From the NCBI GenBank assembly GCA_963753055.1, contig CAVWAP010000001.1:372001-436000 (forward strand): a stretch of DNA of 64,000 nucleotides. The letters run 5' to 3'. A program made the position numbers and the translations under genes. Positions 9,343-17,326 of this stretch are shown piece after piece (position 1 is the stretch's first letter; the number at the start of each line of letters is the position of its first letter). This stretch comes from JAUWGC01 sp963753055 (lineage in GTDB: Bacteria > Bacteroidota > Bacteroidia > Bacteroidales > B18-G4). The notes below the pieces were generated by a model. It was not told the origin of the DNA. It made no database searches and saw only the letters and a list, made by a program, of their open reading frames with translations.

Positions 9343-10557
9343 TTAATTCAGCATTCCACTAACATGCTCTAGCTTTCCATCAATCTTTGCTGGTTCCAGT
9401 TCCAGGATCTTAGCTAATAATGGATAAATGTCTACATTATCAAATGTAGGCTGTTCAAACTGCTTTTTGAATGCAGGGCCAAAGGCATAGAAGATAGCTT
9501 CCATGTCTTTATTGGCGTTGTCATAACCATGAGCACCTTGCCCGACATTTTTATCCTGGACAGGCACTACACTCCAGCTGCTGTCAGCGACAAGTATAAA
9601 ATCCAGGGTCCGTGGATTTAGGCCATAATGCAGTCTTTCAGGTACCTTGCCATGCTCCCACACCTGGACATGTTCAATTGACTTCAGCGCCAGCCATGCT
9701 GTATCCCTGTATTCTTCCTTTATTTTGAACAAGTAATTAGGATTGTACCCTTCTATTACTTCAAACCAGTCCTCCATGATATATTCATCAAGGAATACAC
9801 GCCTGCTATTGTCTGTCTGGCACATCCCATGGTCTGATGTGACAATGATGTTCACCTGGGAAGCAATAGGCAACTCATTCACTTTCTTTATCAGGTCCCC
9901 AACAAGGCTGTCAAGATATATAATAGTATTATAAAGCTCTTTGCTTGTCGGACCATAGCGATGACCGACATTATCAGGTTCATGCATGTAATAAGTGATC
10001 AGTTGAGGGCGTTGCTCTTCCGGTAACCCTAACCAATAGATTACTGTATCTGTGCGCTGATTAAAAGGAAAATTATGGTCATATATCTTACAATAAGTTG
10101 GCTTAATACCCTGCACAGGTGCTTCAGAACCCACCCAGAAATATGAAGCTGTTGTCACACCCTGCTTTTCAGCAGTCACCCAGATTGGTTCCCCTCCATA
10201 AAATTTAGGGTCCTCCACTTTATTCCTGTCCATAATGTGGTAGCTTTCACCCATTGCAGGGTCGTAAAAACTATTCTGGACGATCCCGTGATGGTCAGGA
10301 TAGAGCCCTGTAGCAATAGTATAATGATTAGGGAAAGTCTTGGTAGGGTAAGAGGCTTTCAATGATTGAGCCTTTACACCATGATTGGCAATATAATCCA
10401 GGTTTGGTGTTGGTATGTTATCGGGATAGTCCCACCTGAACCCGTCGAGGGAAAGCATTATTACATAATTTGTCTTAGGCTTTGCACATAGATAAAATAT
10501 GACAATGATCAGAAGTGCAAGCCCAAAGAAACCAATGAAGTATTTCCACCTTTTCAT
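9343..10557 (-). CDS. Type I phosphodiesterase/nucleotide pyrophosphatase family protein
   Basis: A 404-residue protein with an N-terminal membrane anchor or signal (about residues 5-24). It belongs to the alkaline phosphatase superfamily, NPP branch. The first metal ligand is in MLSLDGFRWDY, the nucleophile Thr is in SYPTKTFPNHYT, and later metal ligands are in YYMHEPDNVGHRYGP, IIVTSDHGM and GAHGYDN. NPP enzymes hydrolyse nucleotides, phosphodiesters or choline phosphates outside the cytoplasm. The gene converges on the glycosyltransferase with a 12-bp gap and shows no obvious link to the polymer unit. Confidence 0.9.
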   Translation of the reverse strand: MKRWKYFIGFFGLALLIIVIFYLCAKPKTNYVIMLSLDGFRWDYPDNIPTPNLDYIANHGVKAQSLKASYPTKTFPNHYTIATGLYPDHHGIVQNSFYDPAMGESYHIMDRNKVEDPKFYGGEPIWVTAEKQGVTTASYFWVGSEAPVQGIKPTYCKIYDHNFPFNQRTDTVIYWLGLPEEQRPQLITYYMHEPDNVGHRYGPTSKELYNTIIYLDSLVGDLIKKVNELPIASQVNIIVTSDHGMCQTDNSRRVFLDEYIMEDWFEVIEGYNPNYLFKIKEEYRDTAWLALKSIEHVQVWEHGKVPERLHYGLNPRTLDFILVADSSWSVVPVQDKNVGQGAHGYDNANKDMEAIFYAFGPAFKKQFEQPTFDNVDIYPLLAKILELEPAKIDGKLEHVSGMLN

Positions 10558-10590
10558 TTATATAAACTTTTTACGAAAGTATAAAATTTA

Positions 10591-10627
10591 AAAAAGCCGT
10601 GGTCTTTCGAGACCACGGCTTTTTTTT
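10591..10627 (-). terminator. Bidirectional rho-independent terminator
   Basis: An 11-bp perfect stem (AGCCGTGGTCT paired with AGACCACGGCT) with a 4-nt loop is flanked by five A on one side and seven T on the other, so it can act on both strands. It lies just downstream of the receptor gene on the minus strand and should end that transcript. It also insulates the phosphodiesterase gene. Confidence 0.93.
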
Positions 10628-10646
10628 GAATTAAAAGAATATTTTA

Positions 10647-13600
10647 TTACTTAGTAGGAGCGCCAAAAATATACCTGACGCCAATTTGCATCCTCCACCT
10701 TGAGGAGACATCTGTAATATTAGATACTTGATCGTATTCTTTTCCTCCTTTGTAAGTGAAACTTGGAGTTGTTCCATCTTCTTCCATACCATCAATACGA
10801 ATAAGTTCATAGTGATCATAGCTCACATACTTATATGCACCCCACTCCTTATTCAGCAGGTTACCAAGGTTGAAGATATCCAGTGTTAGCTGCAATGTAT
10901 GCCTGTTGTTGCCAGCATTGATATAGAAATCCTGCATAAATTTGAAGTCTAGATAACTTTCGAACGGCAAGCGGGCTGCATTCCTTTCAGCATATCCTCC
11001 TTTATTTTCCTTAAGGTAAGGATCATTTTCAATGAATGCCTCCAGATTGGCCCATTGCTCATCAGCTGAAAGAACAACTTCACCGTCATCCATGATAGGC
11101 ACAAGATTAATTTCACTGCGATCTTTTGGGATCCAGATCAATGCATAATCATCATAGCCGGATTCACCATTTATAACACGTGAGTTGTCATAAGTGTATG
11201 AGTATCTGTCACCTGAGAGTCCTGTGTAGAACAAGCTGACACCGGTAGCAAAATTATTGGCATACTCTTTCTTGTAGCCGATAAACGCCATTACTTTGCT
11301 GCCAAGGTCAAAAATGGAATAGGATTCTTGCAGATTGTTGCGTCCATTGATATTAGAAACATATCTCCATTGGGATGAATTTTGGGAAGAAAGGCCATCA
11401 TTCATTGAAGTTGTTTTTCCATAAGTATAGGCTACAGATCCCTGAACATTATTACTGATTGCTTTCTGAAGCTGAGCAGTGAATGAATAGCCATATCCTT
11501 CATTGGTATTGCCACCAAGCATGACCCTTGAATAGGTATCATCAACAATATCACTTGGAATGATCCATCTATTATCCGGGCCACCTGTCATCCTTTCAGT
11601 TGCAGGCATGGCATTGAGGTTATAATAGATCATATTGTTAATGGTCTTGGTAAATGTACCTTCCAGTGTTCCAACCATACTCCATGGCAATTGTTTATCA
11701 ATTCCTAAACTTGCCCTGAGAATTTGTGGGAATTTGAAGTCTTCAGCAAAAAGATCCACCTGGCCTGAGGGGATCTCTGAGCCTTCGAAAAAGTCACCAT
11801 AAGTATATTGCTTATTGATATCTGGCTGGAACACGATATCATCACCATAATATCTGACTCCTCCAATAGTAATACCATTATTGGTATAAGCACCACCAGG
11901 CCATACAAGGGGTAAGCGGCTCATAAACAGGCCGGCACCACCACGTAACTGCCATTGCTGATCATTATTGATGTCCCAGTTGAAACCTATCCTTGGTGAA
12001 AACATGAATTGTGCTTTCGGCATTGCACCTGATTTGGCTCCCTGTAGACTGTAGTTGCTTTCTGAAACCGGATCATAAACTTCTTCAATAGCTGAAATAG
12101 TTTCATCGTTGAATTGCGAATTAGTAAGCTGATCCGTAGCAAAGATGGGAATGTCAATACGCAGCCCGAATGTAAGCTTAAAGTTCTCTTTAGCCTGCCA
12201 TTCATCCTGTCCGTAGAAGCCAATCTGGTATACGTTGAAGTCTGCAGCAGCCTTAGAACCGTCACCGGTTACATTGTCAACCATAGAATAACTCCTGTCA
12301 TATTGTGTTGCAGATACACCAGTCATGAAGTCTGAAACTGAGCCATAGCGGTATTCACCAAAATTTTGCCTAATGAATAGGTTGTAAACATCATAGTACT
12401 CAAAGTTTGCTCCCACAGTAATAGTATGCGCCCCTTTATAGAAGGTGAAATTATCGGTTATGGTAAAGATGTTTTGTTTCAAATCATTGGCAGTTGAGTA
12501 AGGCTCGGAGCCAATCCTGATATCTGCACCACCATCATCAATAATAATGGATGGGAAGTTGCTACCCAAAGGATCCCTGTCATCTCTGACTGCTGTAAAT
12601 CCAACCAATAAGCTGTTTGAATAGTTATTCCACTGACTTTTCAATTCAATGGATGCAGTGTTTGTCTTATTTGGGAATAAGCGTCCACAATTCAGATAGT
12701 ACAGATTTTGGTTGTTGGATGTATATGGCTGTGTAGCTTCATTATCTACGTAGCTGTAGCGAAACATCAACTTATGAACTTTATTGATATTCCAGTCTAA
12801 ACGTACAACAAACTTGTTGCCTTTCAGCTCATCAACATTATTCAGGTAGCCACCTGTTTCGTATCCATATTGGTTAAGCATATGCGCCCTCAATGCATCA
12901 ATCTCTGTTTGTGAAGATTCTCCCTGGTATGTTGTAAAATCAAATGGCTGAGGAGTCTTCTGGCGTTGGAATTCTGCATTGAAGAAGAAGAAAAGTTTAT
13001 CCTTCACAATAGGACCTCCAAGGCTCAGACCTGTAATGTAGTTACTGAATTCATCCAGCTTCTTCCTTTCAGCTTCCGGGTCTTCAGCATCCTTTACTGC
13101 CTGATAGTTAGTTTTACCTGCAAGGTCCTGGTTCTGCATAAAGAAATATACTGTTCCATCGAACCTGTTTTTACCACGCTTGGTGATCGCATTCATGCTG
13201 GCCCCTGCAAAACCACTTTGCCTGACATCATAAGGAGCGATCTGAACCTGGAATTGGTCGATAGCATCAATGCTGATCATTGATCCTCCTGTTTGGCCTC
13301 CATTGGTTCCGGAAGCAGCCAGGCCAAATACATCATTACTCACAGCGCCATCGATGGAAATAGCATTAAAGCGGTTATTGGTACCCAGAATGGAAATTCC
13401 ACCACCTCCGGTTGAAACCGCCTGCGGTGTTAAGCGGATATAATCGCCTATCCTTCTTCCCATATTCGGAACGGCATCAGCCATATCCGCTGTAATGTTT
13501 GTTTCTGTTCCTGTACGGTTACCATCCATGATCTCATTGGTATTAGCCGTTACCACCGCGGCATCTAGTGTGGTGGCAGATGCAGACATCTTGAAATCCT

Positions 13601-13916
13601 TCTTGAATGTCTGCCCCAGTGTAATATAAATACCGTCTTCTTCAGAGGTTTGGAACCCTACATATGAGATCGTAATTGTGTAAGGACCGCCAGGGTTCAT
13701 ATTCGGAATACGATAATATCCCATGCCATCAGTAATTGTTCCATACTGAGTCCCTGATTCCTTTTCAACAACAACCACATTGGCACCGGGCATTGGAGCT
13801 CCATTGTCGTCCAGTACCCGTCCGTTCATACCTCCAGTTGTAGTACCCTGGCCGAGCAGTGCTCCTGAAATGAACACCAACATAACGACCAAGATCAGAT
13901 TGTTGATCTTTTTCAT
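10647..13916 (-). CDS. Oar-like TonB-dependent outer membrane receptor
   Basis: A 1089-residue protein if started at the ATG that gives MKKINNLILVVMLVF; a longer upstream start would bury this signal peptide. The mature protein starts with a carboxypeptidase-regulatory-like beta-sandwich (GRVLDDNGAPMPGANVVV), followed by a plug domain (from about residue 125) and a large barrel ending in WRMQIGVRYIF. It has no SusD partner. Its layout matches the Oar family, which takes up or secretes proteins and peptides in an energy-coupled way, better than SusC. It is a single-gene transcript with a strong terminator. The substrate is unknown. Confidence 0.92.
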   Translation of the reverse strand: MKKINNLILVVMLVFISGALLGQGTTTGGMNGRVLDDNGAPMPGANVVVVEKESGTQYGTITDGMGYYRIPNMNPGGPYTITISYVGFQTSEEDGIYITLGQTFKKDFKMSASATTLDAAVVTANTNEIMDGNRTGTETNITADMADAVPNMGRRIGDYIRLTPQAVSTGGGGISILGTNNRFNAISIDGAVSNDVFGLAASGTNGGQTGGSMISIDAIDQFQVQIAPYDVRQSGFAGASMNAITKRGKNRFDGTVYFFMQNQDLAGKTNYQAVKDAEDPEAERKKLDEFSNYITGLSLGGPIVKDKLFFFFNAEFQRQKTPQPFDFTTYQGESSQTEIDALRAHMLNQYGYETGGYLNNVDELKGNKFVVRLDWNINKVHKLMFRYSYVDNEATQPYTSNNQNLYYLNCGRLFPNKTNTASIELKSQWNNYSNSLLVGFTAVRDDRDPLGSNFPSIIIDDGGADIRIGSEPYSTANDLKQNIFTITDNFTFYKGAHTITVGANFEYYDVYNLFIRQNFGEYRYGSVSDFMTGVSATQYDRSYSMVDNVTGDGSKAAADFNVYQIGFYGQDEWQAKENFKLTFGLRIDIPIFATDQLTNSQFNDETISAIEEVYDPVSESNYSLQGAKSGAMPKAQFMFSPRIGFNWDINNDQQWQLRGGAGLFMSRLPLVWPGGAYTNNGITIGGVRYYGDDIVFQPDINKQYTYGDFFEGSEIPSGQVDLFAEDFKFPQILRASLGIDKQLPWSMVGTLEGTFTKTINNMIYYNLNAMPATERMTGGPDNRWIIPSDIVDDTYSRVMLGGNTNEGYGYSFTAQLQKAISNNVQGSVAYTYGKTTSMNDGLSSQNSSQWRYVSNINGRNNLQESYSIFDLGSKVMAFIGYKKEYANNFATGVSLFYTGLSGDRYSYTYDNSRVINGESGYDDYALIWIPKDRSEINLVPIMDDGEVVLSADEQWANLEAFIENDPYLKENKGGYAERNAARLPFESYLDFKFMQDFYINAGNNRHTLQLTLDIFNLGNLLNKEWGAYKYVSYDHYELIRIDGMEEDGTTPSFTYKGGKEYDQVSNITDVSSRWRMQIGVRYIFGAPTK

Positions 13917-13930
13917 AAATTTTGGATTTT

Positions 13931-13956
13931 GGTTAATAAATCTGGTTAATAAATTT
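13931..13956. repeat. 13-bp tandem duplication upstream of receptor gene
   Basis: Two near-identical copies of GGTTAATAAATCT/TTT lie head to tail 15 bp upstream of the receptor start codon. They fall in its leader, where they could alter ribosome access, or may be simple slippage. Confidence 0.6.
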
Positions 13957-14395
13957 AAGTAAAAGTATTTCTGCAATGTTATTTATTTGTTAAGCAAACA
14001 TTAATAATTCAGTACTGTATTCTGTAAGAACAATGAACGTTTATTTATTCAATGCAGATAGAAATTTGAGTAGAAAAAACGGCGCGGCAAACCATCAATT
14101 AATTAGGTGTTGACCTAGTGATTTTAGTAAGAGGAATAAAATTAAATAAAAATGTATTCCAGCGAACTTCAAAGACATAACAGGTTAATAAGTTTATCTT
14201 TCTGCATATGAATTTAGGCGACCTATCTGTAAATAATTCAAGGCTTTACAAGGTGCAAAATGGGTTATTTTTAATGAATATAAATATTGATGAGATGGTA
14301 TCTCATGGGCGGTATAAGGACTGCAATCTTTTCAGTATCCTGCGGAAGTTGGTGACAAAAAGGATCATCTCATAGATGAAGTAAAGCAATCCAAA
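13957..14395. other. AT-rich intergenic region with one weak small ORF
   Basis: This gap separates the receptor gene from the ExbB-like gene. No tRNA, perfect -7 promoter element for the receptor, or long ORF is visible. One plus-strand ORF of 55 codons (14208-14375, starting MNLGDLSVNN and ending TKRIIS) has no clear ribosome binding site. It may be a small gene or chance. Confidence 0.4.
14208..14375 (+). CDS. Candidate small protein, 55 residues
   Basis: ATG to TAG gives a 55-residue product with mixed charge and no membrane segment. It is preceded by a short AT-rich stretch without a Shine-Dalgarno sequence, a common situation in Bacteroidota. It lies alone and opposite to both neighbours. 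It is not recognised and there is no family evidence, so it is reported only because the gap holds nothing else. Confidence 0.2.
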   Translation: MNLGDLSVNNSRLYKVQNGLFLMNINIDEMVSHGRYKDCNLFSILRKLVTKRIIS

Positions 14396-14803
14396 TTACA
14401 CCGGGGGTTTATTGACCAGATACTTATAGCGCTCCCGGAGGATCCACCAATTCAAAGCGGCTACGAGCAGGGTACACAAACCATAAATTGTTGGGGAAAA
14501 TGTACCTAACAACCCGATGATCAAAATTGGCGGTGAGATATCATCAGCAAGCATTACACCCTGCAAGGTTTGCCATATGCCAATTGTCTGTGCGAAAATT
14601 CCAAACAAAAACGTAAAGGCTCCCCAGAAAAGAATACTGCTAAGACCCCAGTTCAGCTTTTCAGGTGTCAGGCCTTTTCGGAAGAACAGGTCTATTTTCT
14701 TCTTGGCTATCATGCCAAGGACAAGAAGAGAAAGCAAGACCAGAGGGATCTTAAAAGGTCCCATCCACATGAAAAATAAATTAAATGAGCTAGCTGGTTC
14801 CAT
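14396..14803 (-). CDS. ExbB/TolQ/MotA-like membrane protein
   Basis: A 135-residue protein starting at the second of two consecutive start codons (GTG-ATG). Three hydrophobic segments are visible: about residues 15-33, 55-77 and 90-115. The last contains GLLGTFSPTIYGL, which resembles the GLLGTV signature of ExbB/TolQ proton channels. No ExbD or TonB gene is adjacent. It is the last gene of the long minus-strand run and lies 52 bp after the lipoprotein gene. It could supply an ion-driven motor subunit or be a distant membrane relative. It is short for ExbB (usually above 200 residues). Confidence 0.55.
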   Translation of the reverse strand: MEPASSFNLFFMWMGPFKIPLVLLSLLVLGMIAKKKIDLFFRKGLTPEKLNWGLSSILFWGAFTFLFGIFAQTIGIWQTLQGVMLADDISPPILIIGLLGTFSPTIYGLCTLLVAALNWWILRERYKYLVNKPPV

Positions 14804-14855
14804 CACTGTATAATATTTAGATTACCTTTCAGATCAAGGTAACATGTTTCGGTTA

Positions 14856-15284
14856 TCAATGGCATTTCTCCATCTCTTTTTCGTACACCTTATTGTAATA
14901 TCGCCACTTATCTTCATCGTCCATAAATGATTCATTCTGCGTGTCCAGTGCTTTGATGCTTTGCTCCAATGAAACGATCTTCCTTTTATTTTCATCAGCA
15001 AGCTCAGGGTTTCCTTCAGACTGCTTTTCAATAGCTTGAATTTTACAGACAAGATTTGCCTTTTCTTTGGCATAATTAACAACCCGCTCTACATCAGCCG
15101 GATCGAGTGATACCCCCCTTGGTTGCTTTGCATAATAATCAAAGTCTTCCTGGGAAGGCTGTGCAGGGTTTGCCTGCTGTCGTGCAATGGGATCAGGTTC
15201 ACTGGAAGCCTCTTTCGTAGATTTACAAGAAAAAGAAATTGCAATGAGAAATATAAAAACCAATGATGCTAATAAAGTCTTCAT
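14856..15284 (-). CDS. Small charged lipoprotein, unknown function
   Basis: A 142-residue protein with a clear lipoprotein signal peptide (FSCKS lipobox near residue 20). The mature part is strongly charged and helical, with a probable coiled coil at about residues 75-115. It has two further cysteines, one in LVCKIQ and one next to the C-terminal His. I do not recognise the family. It is 10 bp downstream of the kinase gene and upstream of the ExbB-like gene, so it is probably cotranscribed with both. Confidence 0.6.
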   Translation of the reverse strand: MKTLLASLVFIFLIAISFSCKSTKEASSEPDPIARQQANPAQPSQEDFDYYAKQPRGVSLDPADVERVVNYAKEKANLVCKIQAIEKQSEGNPELADENKRKIVSLEQSIKALDTQNESFMDDEDKWRYYNKVYEKEMEKCH

Positions 15285-15294
15285 GATATGTTGC

Positions 15295-16395
15295 TTAATG
15301 ATTGATATTTAGATTAACGATAAAATTACTCATTTTATCATATTGCTCTTCCATACTAACTAAAAGTTTGAACTGAACCCTGGTACGTCGAAGGTTATGA
15401 TTTGGTTCGCTGATCTTAAAATAAATGTCCCCATTAAGGTAATCATTCAAAAACCTTAACCCTATCAGGAAAGTCAGGTAACGTGGCGCGAAAGGTAGCA
15501 TTTTAATTTCCCGGGGTAACAGGAAAGACCTGGCCTTTCCAAGATATCCTTCTGTAAAAGAACTGAATAGCTTGAAGTCAAAGTCTGCTTTTGATAGATC
15601 TCCCTCATCTTCCTCAGCTGTATTAGCCAGTGTGCGTAAGGCATCACCATAATCAAAATGGATATAGCCGGGCATGACAGTGTCAAAGTCAATCAAGCAG
15701 ACTGCCTTGTCTTCTTCATTGAAAATAATATTATTGACCTTGGTGTCATTATGGGTTACCCGCAGAGGGATGTTTTCTGACTTCAGGGAATTAAAATAAC
15801 TCTCCATCTCAGCTAATCTTGCTTCAACGAACCGAACCTCTTCCTGGGCAACTTCAACCCTGTTTTGGTGGTTGTGATTTACCGCTTGTAAAAATTCATC
15901 ATACCTCCTGTCAAAACTATGAAACCTGGGGAGCGTTTCAAATAGCTGCTGATCTAAATCAGCTAACATGGCCTGAAAATTGCCGATTGCCTTGCCAGCT
16001 TCCAGGGCTACTTCAGGCTTAGTGATATTTTCATAAATAATTGCATTCTCAATAAAATGAAAACACCTCCAGTAATTACCTTCCTGGTCTCTGACAAATG
16101 TATGCTGGTCCCTGGTTTCTACTAATTTCAAGCAAGACACATCCTGCCCGGTACTCCTTTCTGCTGATTGCTTTTTATGGATATGATCAGTTACTATCCT
16201 GATATTATCCATAAGCTCCGCTACATTTTCAAAGATCTGATGATTAATCCTTTGTAATATATAGTTCGGCTTGCTGATACCTTCGGTCATAATCAGGAAT
16301 GTATCGTTAATATGGCCTTTGCCATAAGCCATGAAATCCTGAATGGCTTCATCTGTCTGAAACTGTGAATATATGCCTTGAATATCGGGCGTCAT
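15295..16395 (-). CDS. APH-fold sugar kinase (N-acetylhexosamine kinase-like)
   Basis: A 366-residue cytoplasmic kinase of the aminoglycoside phosphotransferase fold. The catalytic loop VTHNDTKVNNIIF and the metal-binding Asp in LIDFDTVMPG are clear, and the N-terminal part has the nucleotide-site strand NYILQRINHQIF. This Bacteroidota family is related to NahK, which phosphorylates the anomeric carbon of GlcNAc/GalNAc. The next gene upstream encodes a sugar-1-phosphate nucleotidyltransferase, 11 bp away. Kinase plus nucleotidyltransferase would salvage a free hexosamine or hexose into a nucleotide sugar. Its place with sulfatases and a beta-galactosidase supports salvage of glycan sugars. 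Confidence 0.82.
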   Translation of the reverse strand: MTPDIQGIYSQFQTDEAIQDFMAYGKGHINDTFLIMTEGISKPNYILQRINHQIFENVAELMDNIRIVTDHIHKKQSAERSTGQDVSCLKLVETRDQHTFVRDQEGNYWRCFHFIENAIIYENITKPEVALEAGKAIGNFQAMLADLDQQLFETLPRFHSFDRRYDEFLQAVNHNHQNRVEVAQEEVRFVEARLAEMESYFNSLKSENIPLRVTHNDTKVNNIIFNEEDKAVCLIDFDTVMPGYIHFDYGDALRTLANTAEEDEGDLSKADFDFKLFSSFTEGYLGKARSFLLPREIKMLPFAPRYLTFLIGLRFLNDYLNGDIYFKISEPNHNLRRTRVQFKLLVSMEEQYDKMSNFIVNLNINH

Positions 16396-16406
16396 AAGTT
16401 TTCAGG

Positions 16407-17324
16407 TTAACCTAAAGGAGAGGGGTATTTACCCATGTCAACCAGATGTTTCAATTGTTTCCTGACATTATCCTGGTCTTCTTTATAAGTAACACCAAAC
16501 CATTTCTCTTCACTGATGGGGACTTTGACTTTAATACTATGCTCATTGATTAAGTCATCAATGACCATAGGTAATAAATACTCAGATTTGATATCATTGG
16601 CTTCTTCTTCAAGGAACCGGAACATCTTCGTTTCCAGGTGTTCGAAAAATGAAGCCTGAAATCCCCACATGTTCATAGAAACAACAGTGTCTTCCTGCAG
16701 GTAAACTAAGTTCCCGTCCGCACCTTCATAAGCAATGCCACTTGAGTTTTTACTGATGCGCAGCCTCTCAACGATCCTGTCCAGGTAACCCTGATCATTC
16801 ACAAAACATTCGGCCCTTGATACATAACCAAAGTCGGAAAGCGTGTTGATCAGGTTATATCCAACATTGCAATAAATTTCTTCTGAACTCGCTGTTGATT
16901 GACTTAAATGTTCAAATGCAAGTTGATAGGAGCTCCTTCCATAGAAGTCATCAGCATTGATCACCAGGAAGGGGTTTGAGATATTGTTTCTTGCAGCCCA
17001 GACAGCATGACCTGTTCCCCAGGGCTTCACACGGTCTTGAGGGGGTGAAAACTGCCCTGGAAGGTCTTCAAGCTCCTGGAAAGCAAAATCTAATTCCACT
17101 TTACCTTCCCACCGCTTTACGAAGATCCTTTTAATGTCTTCCTCAATATCACGCCTGATCACAAATACGATTTTTTCAAAGCCTGAAACCACCGCATCGT
17201 AAATTGAATAATCCAGGATGGTTTCACCTGATGGTCCGAAAGCGTCAGCCTGCTTCAGCCCGCCATAACGGCTTCCTATACCGGCGGCAAGTATCAGTAA
17301 AGTAGGTTTATTCTTGATTGTCAT
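16407..17324 (-). CDS. Sugar-1-phosphate nucleotidyltransferase
   Basis: A 305-residue NTP-transferase. The signature loop LILAAGIGSRYGGLKQ opens the Rossmann-like domain, FLVINADDFYG carries the metal-binding Asp, and WGFQASFFEHLE and EEKWFGVTYKED follow in the sugar-binding half. It makes a nucleotide sugar from NTP and sugar-1-phosphate and pairs naturally with the adjacent anomeric kinase. It starts 2 bp after the symporter gene, so coupled translation is likely. The base (UTP or another) and sugar are not readable from motifs alone. Confidence 0.88.
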   Translation of the reverse strand: MTIKNKPTLLILAAGIGSRYGGLKQADAFGPSGETILDYSIYDAVVSGFEKIVFVIRRDIEEDIKRIFVKRWEGKVELDFAFQELEDLPGQFSPPQDRVKPWGTGHAVWAARNNISNPFLVINADDFYGRSSYQLAFEHLSQSTASSEEIYCNVGYNLINTLSDFGYVSRAECFVNDQGYLDRIVERLRISKNSSGIAYEGADGNLVYLQEDTVVSMNMWGFQASFFEHLETKMFRFLEEEANDIKSEYLLPMVIDDLINEHSIKVKVPISEEKWFGVTYKEDQDNVRKQLKHLVDMGKYPSPLG

Positions 17325-17326
17325 AA

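Noticed and set aside
10647..13916. SusC of a polysaccharide utilisation locus
   Set aside because: There is no SusD partner, no glycan enzyme is adjacent, and the plug and barrel features fit the Oar-like group better.
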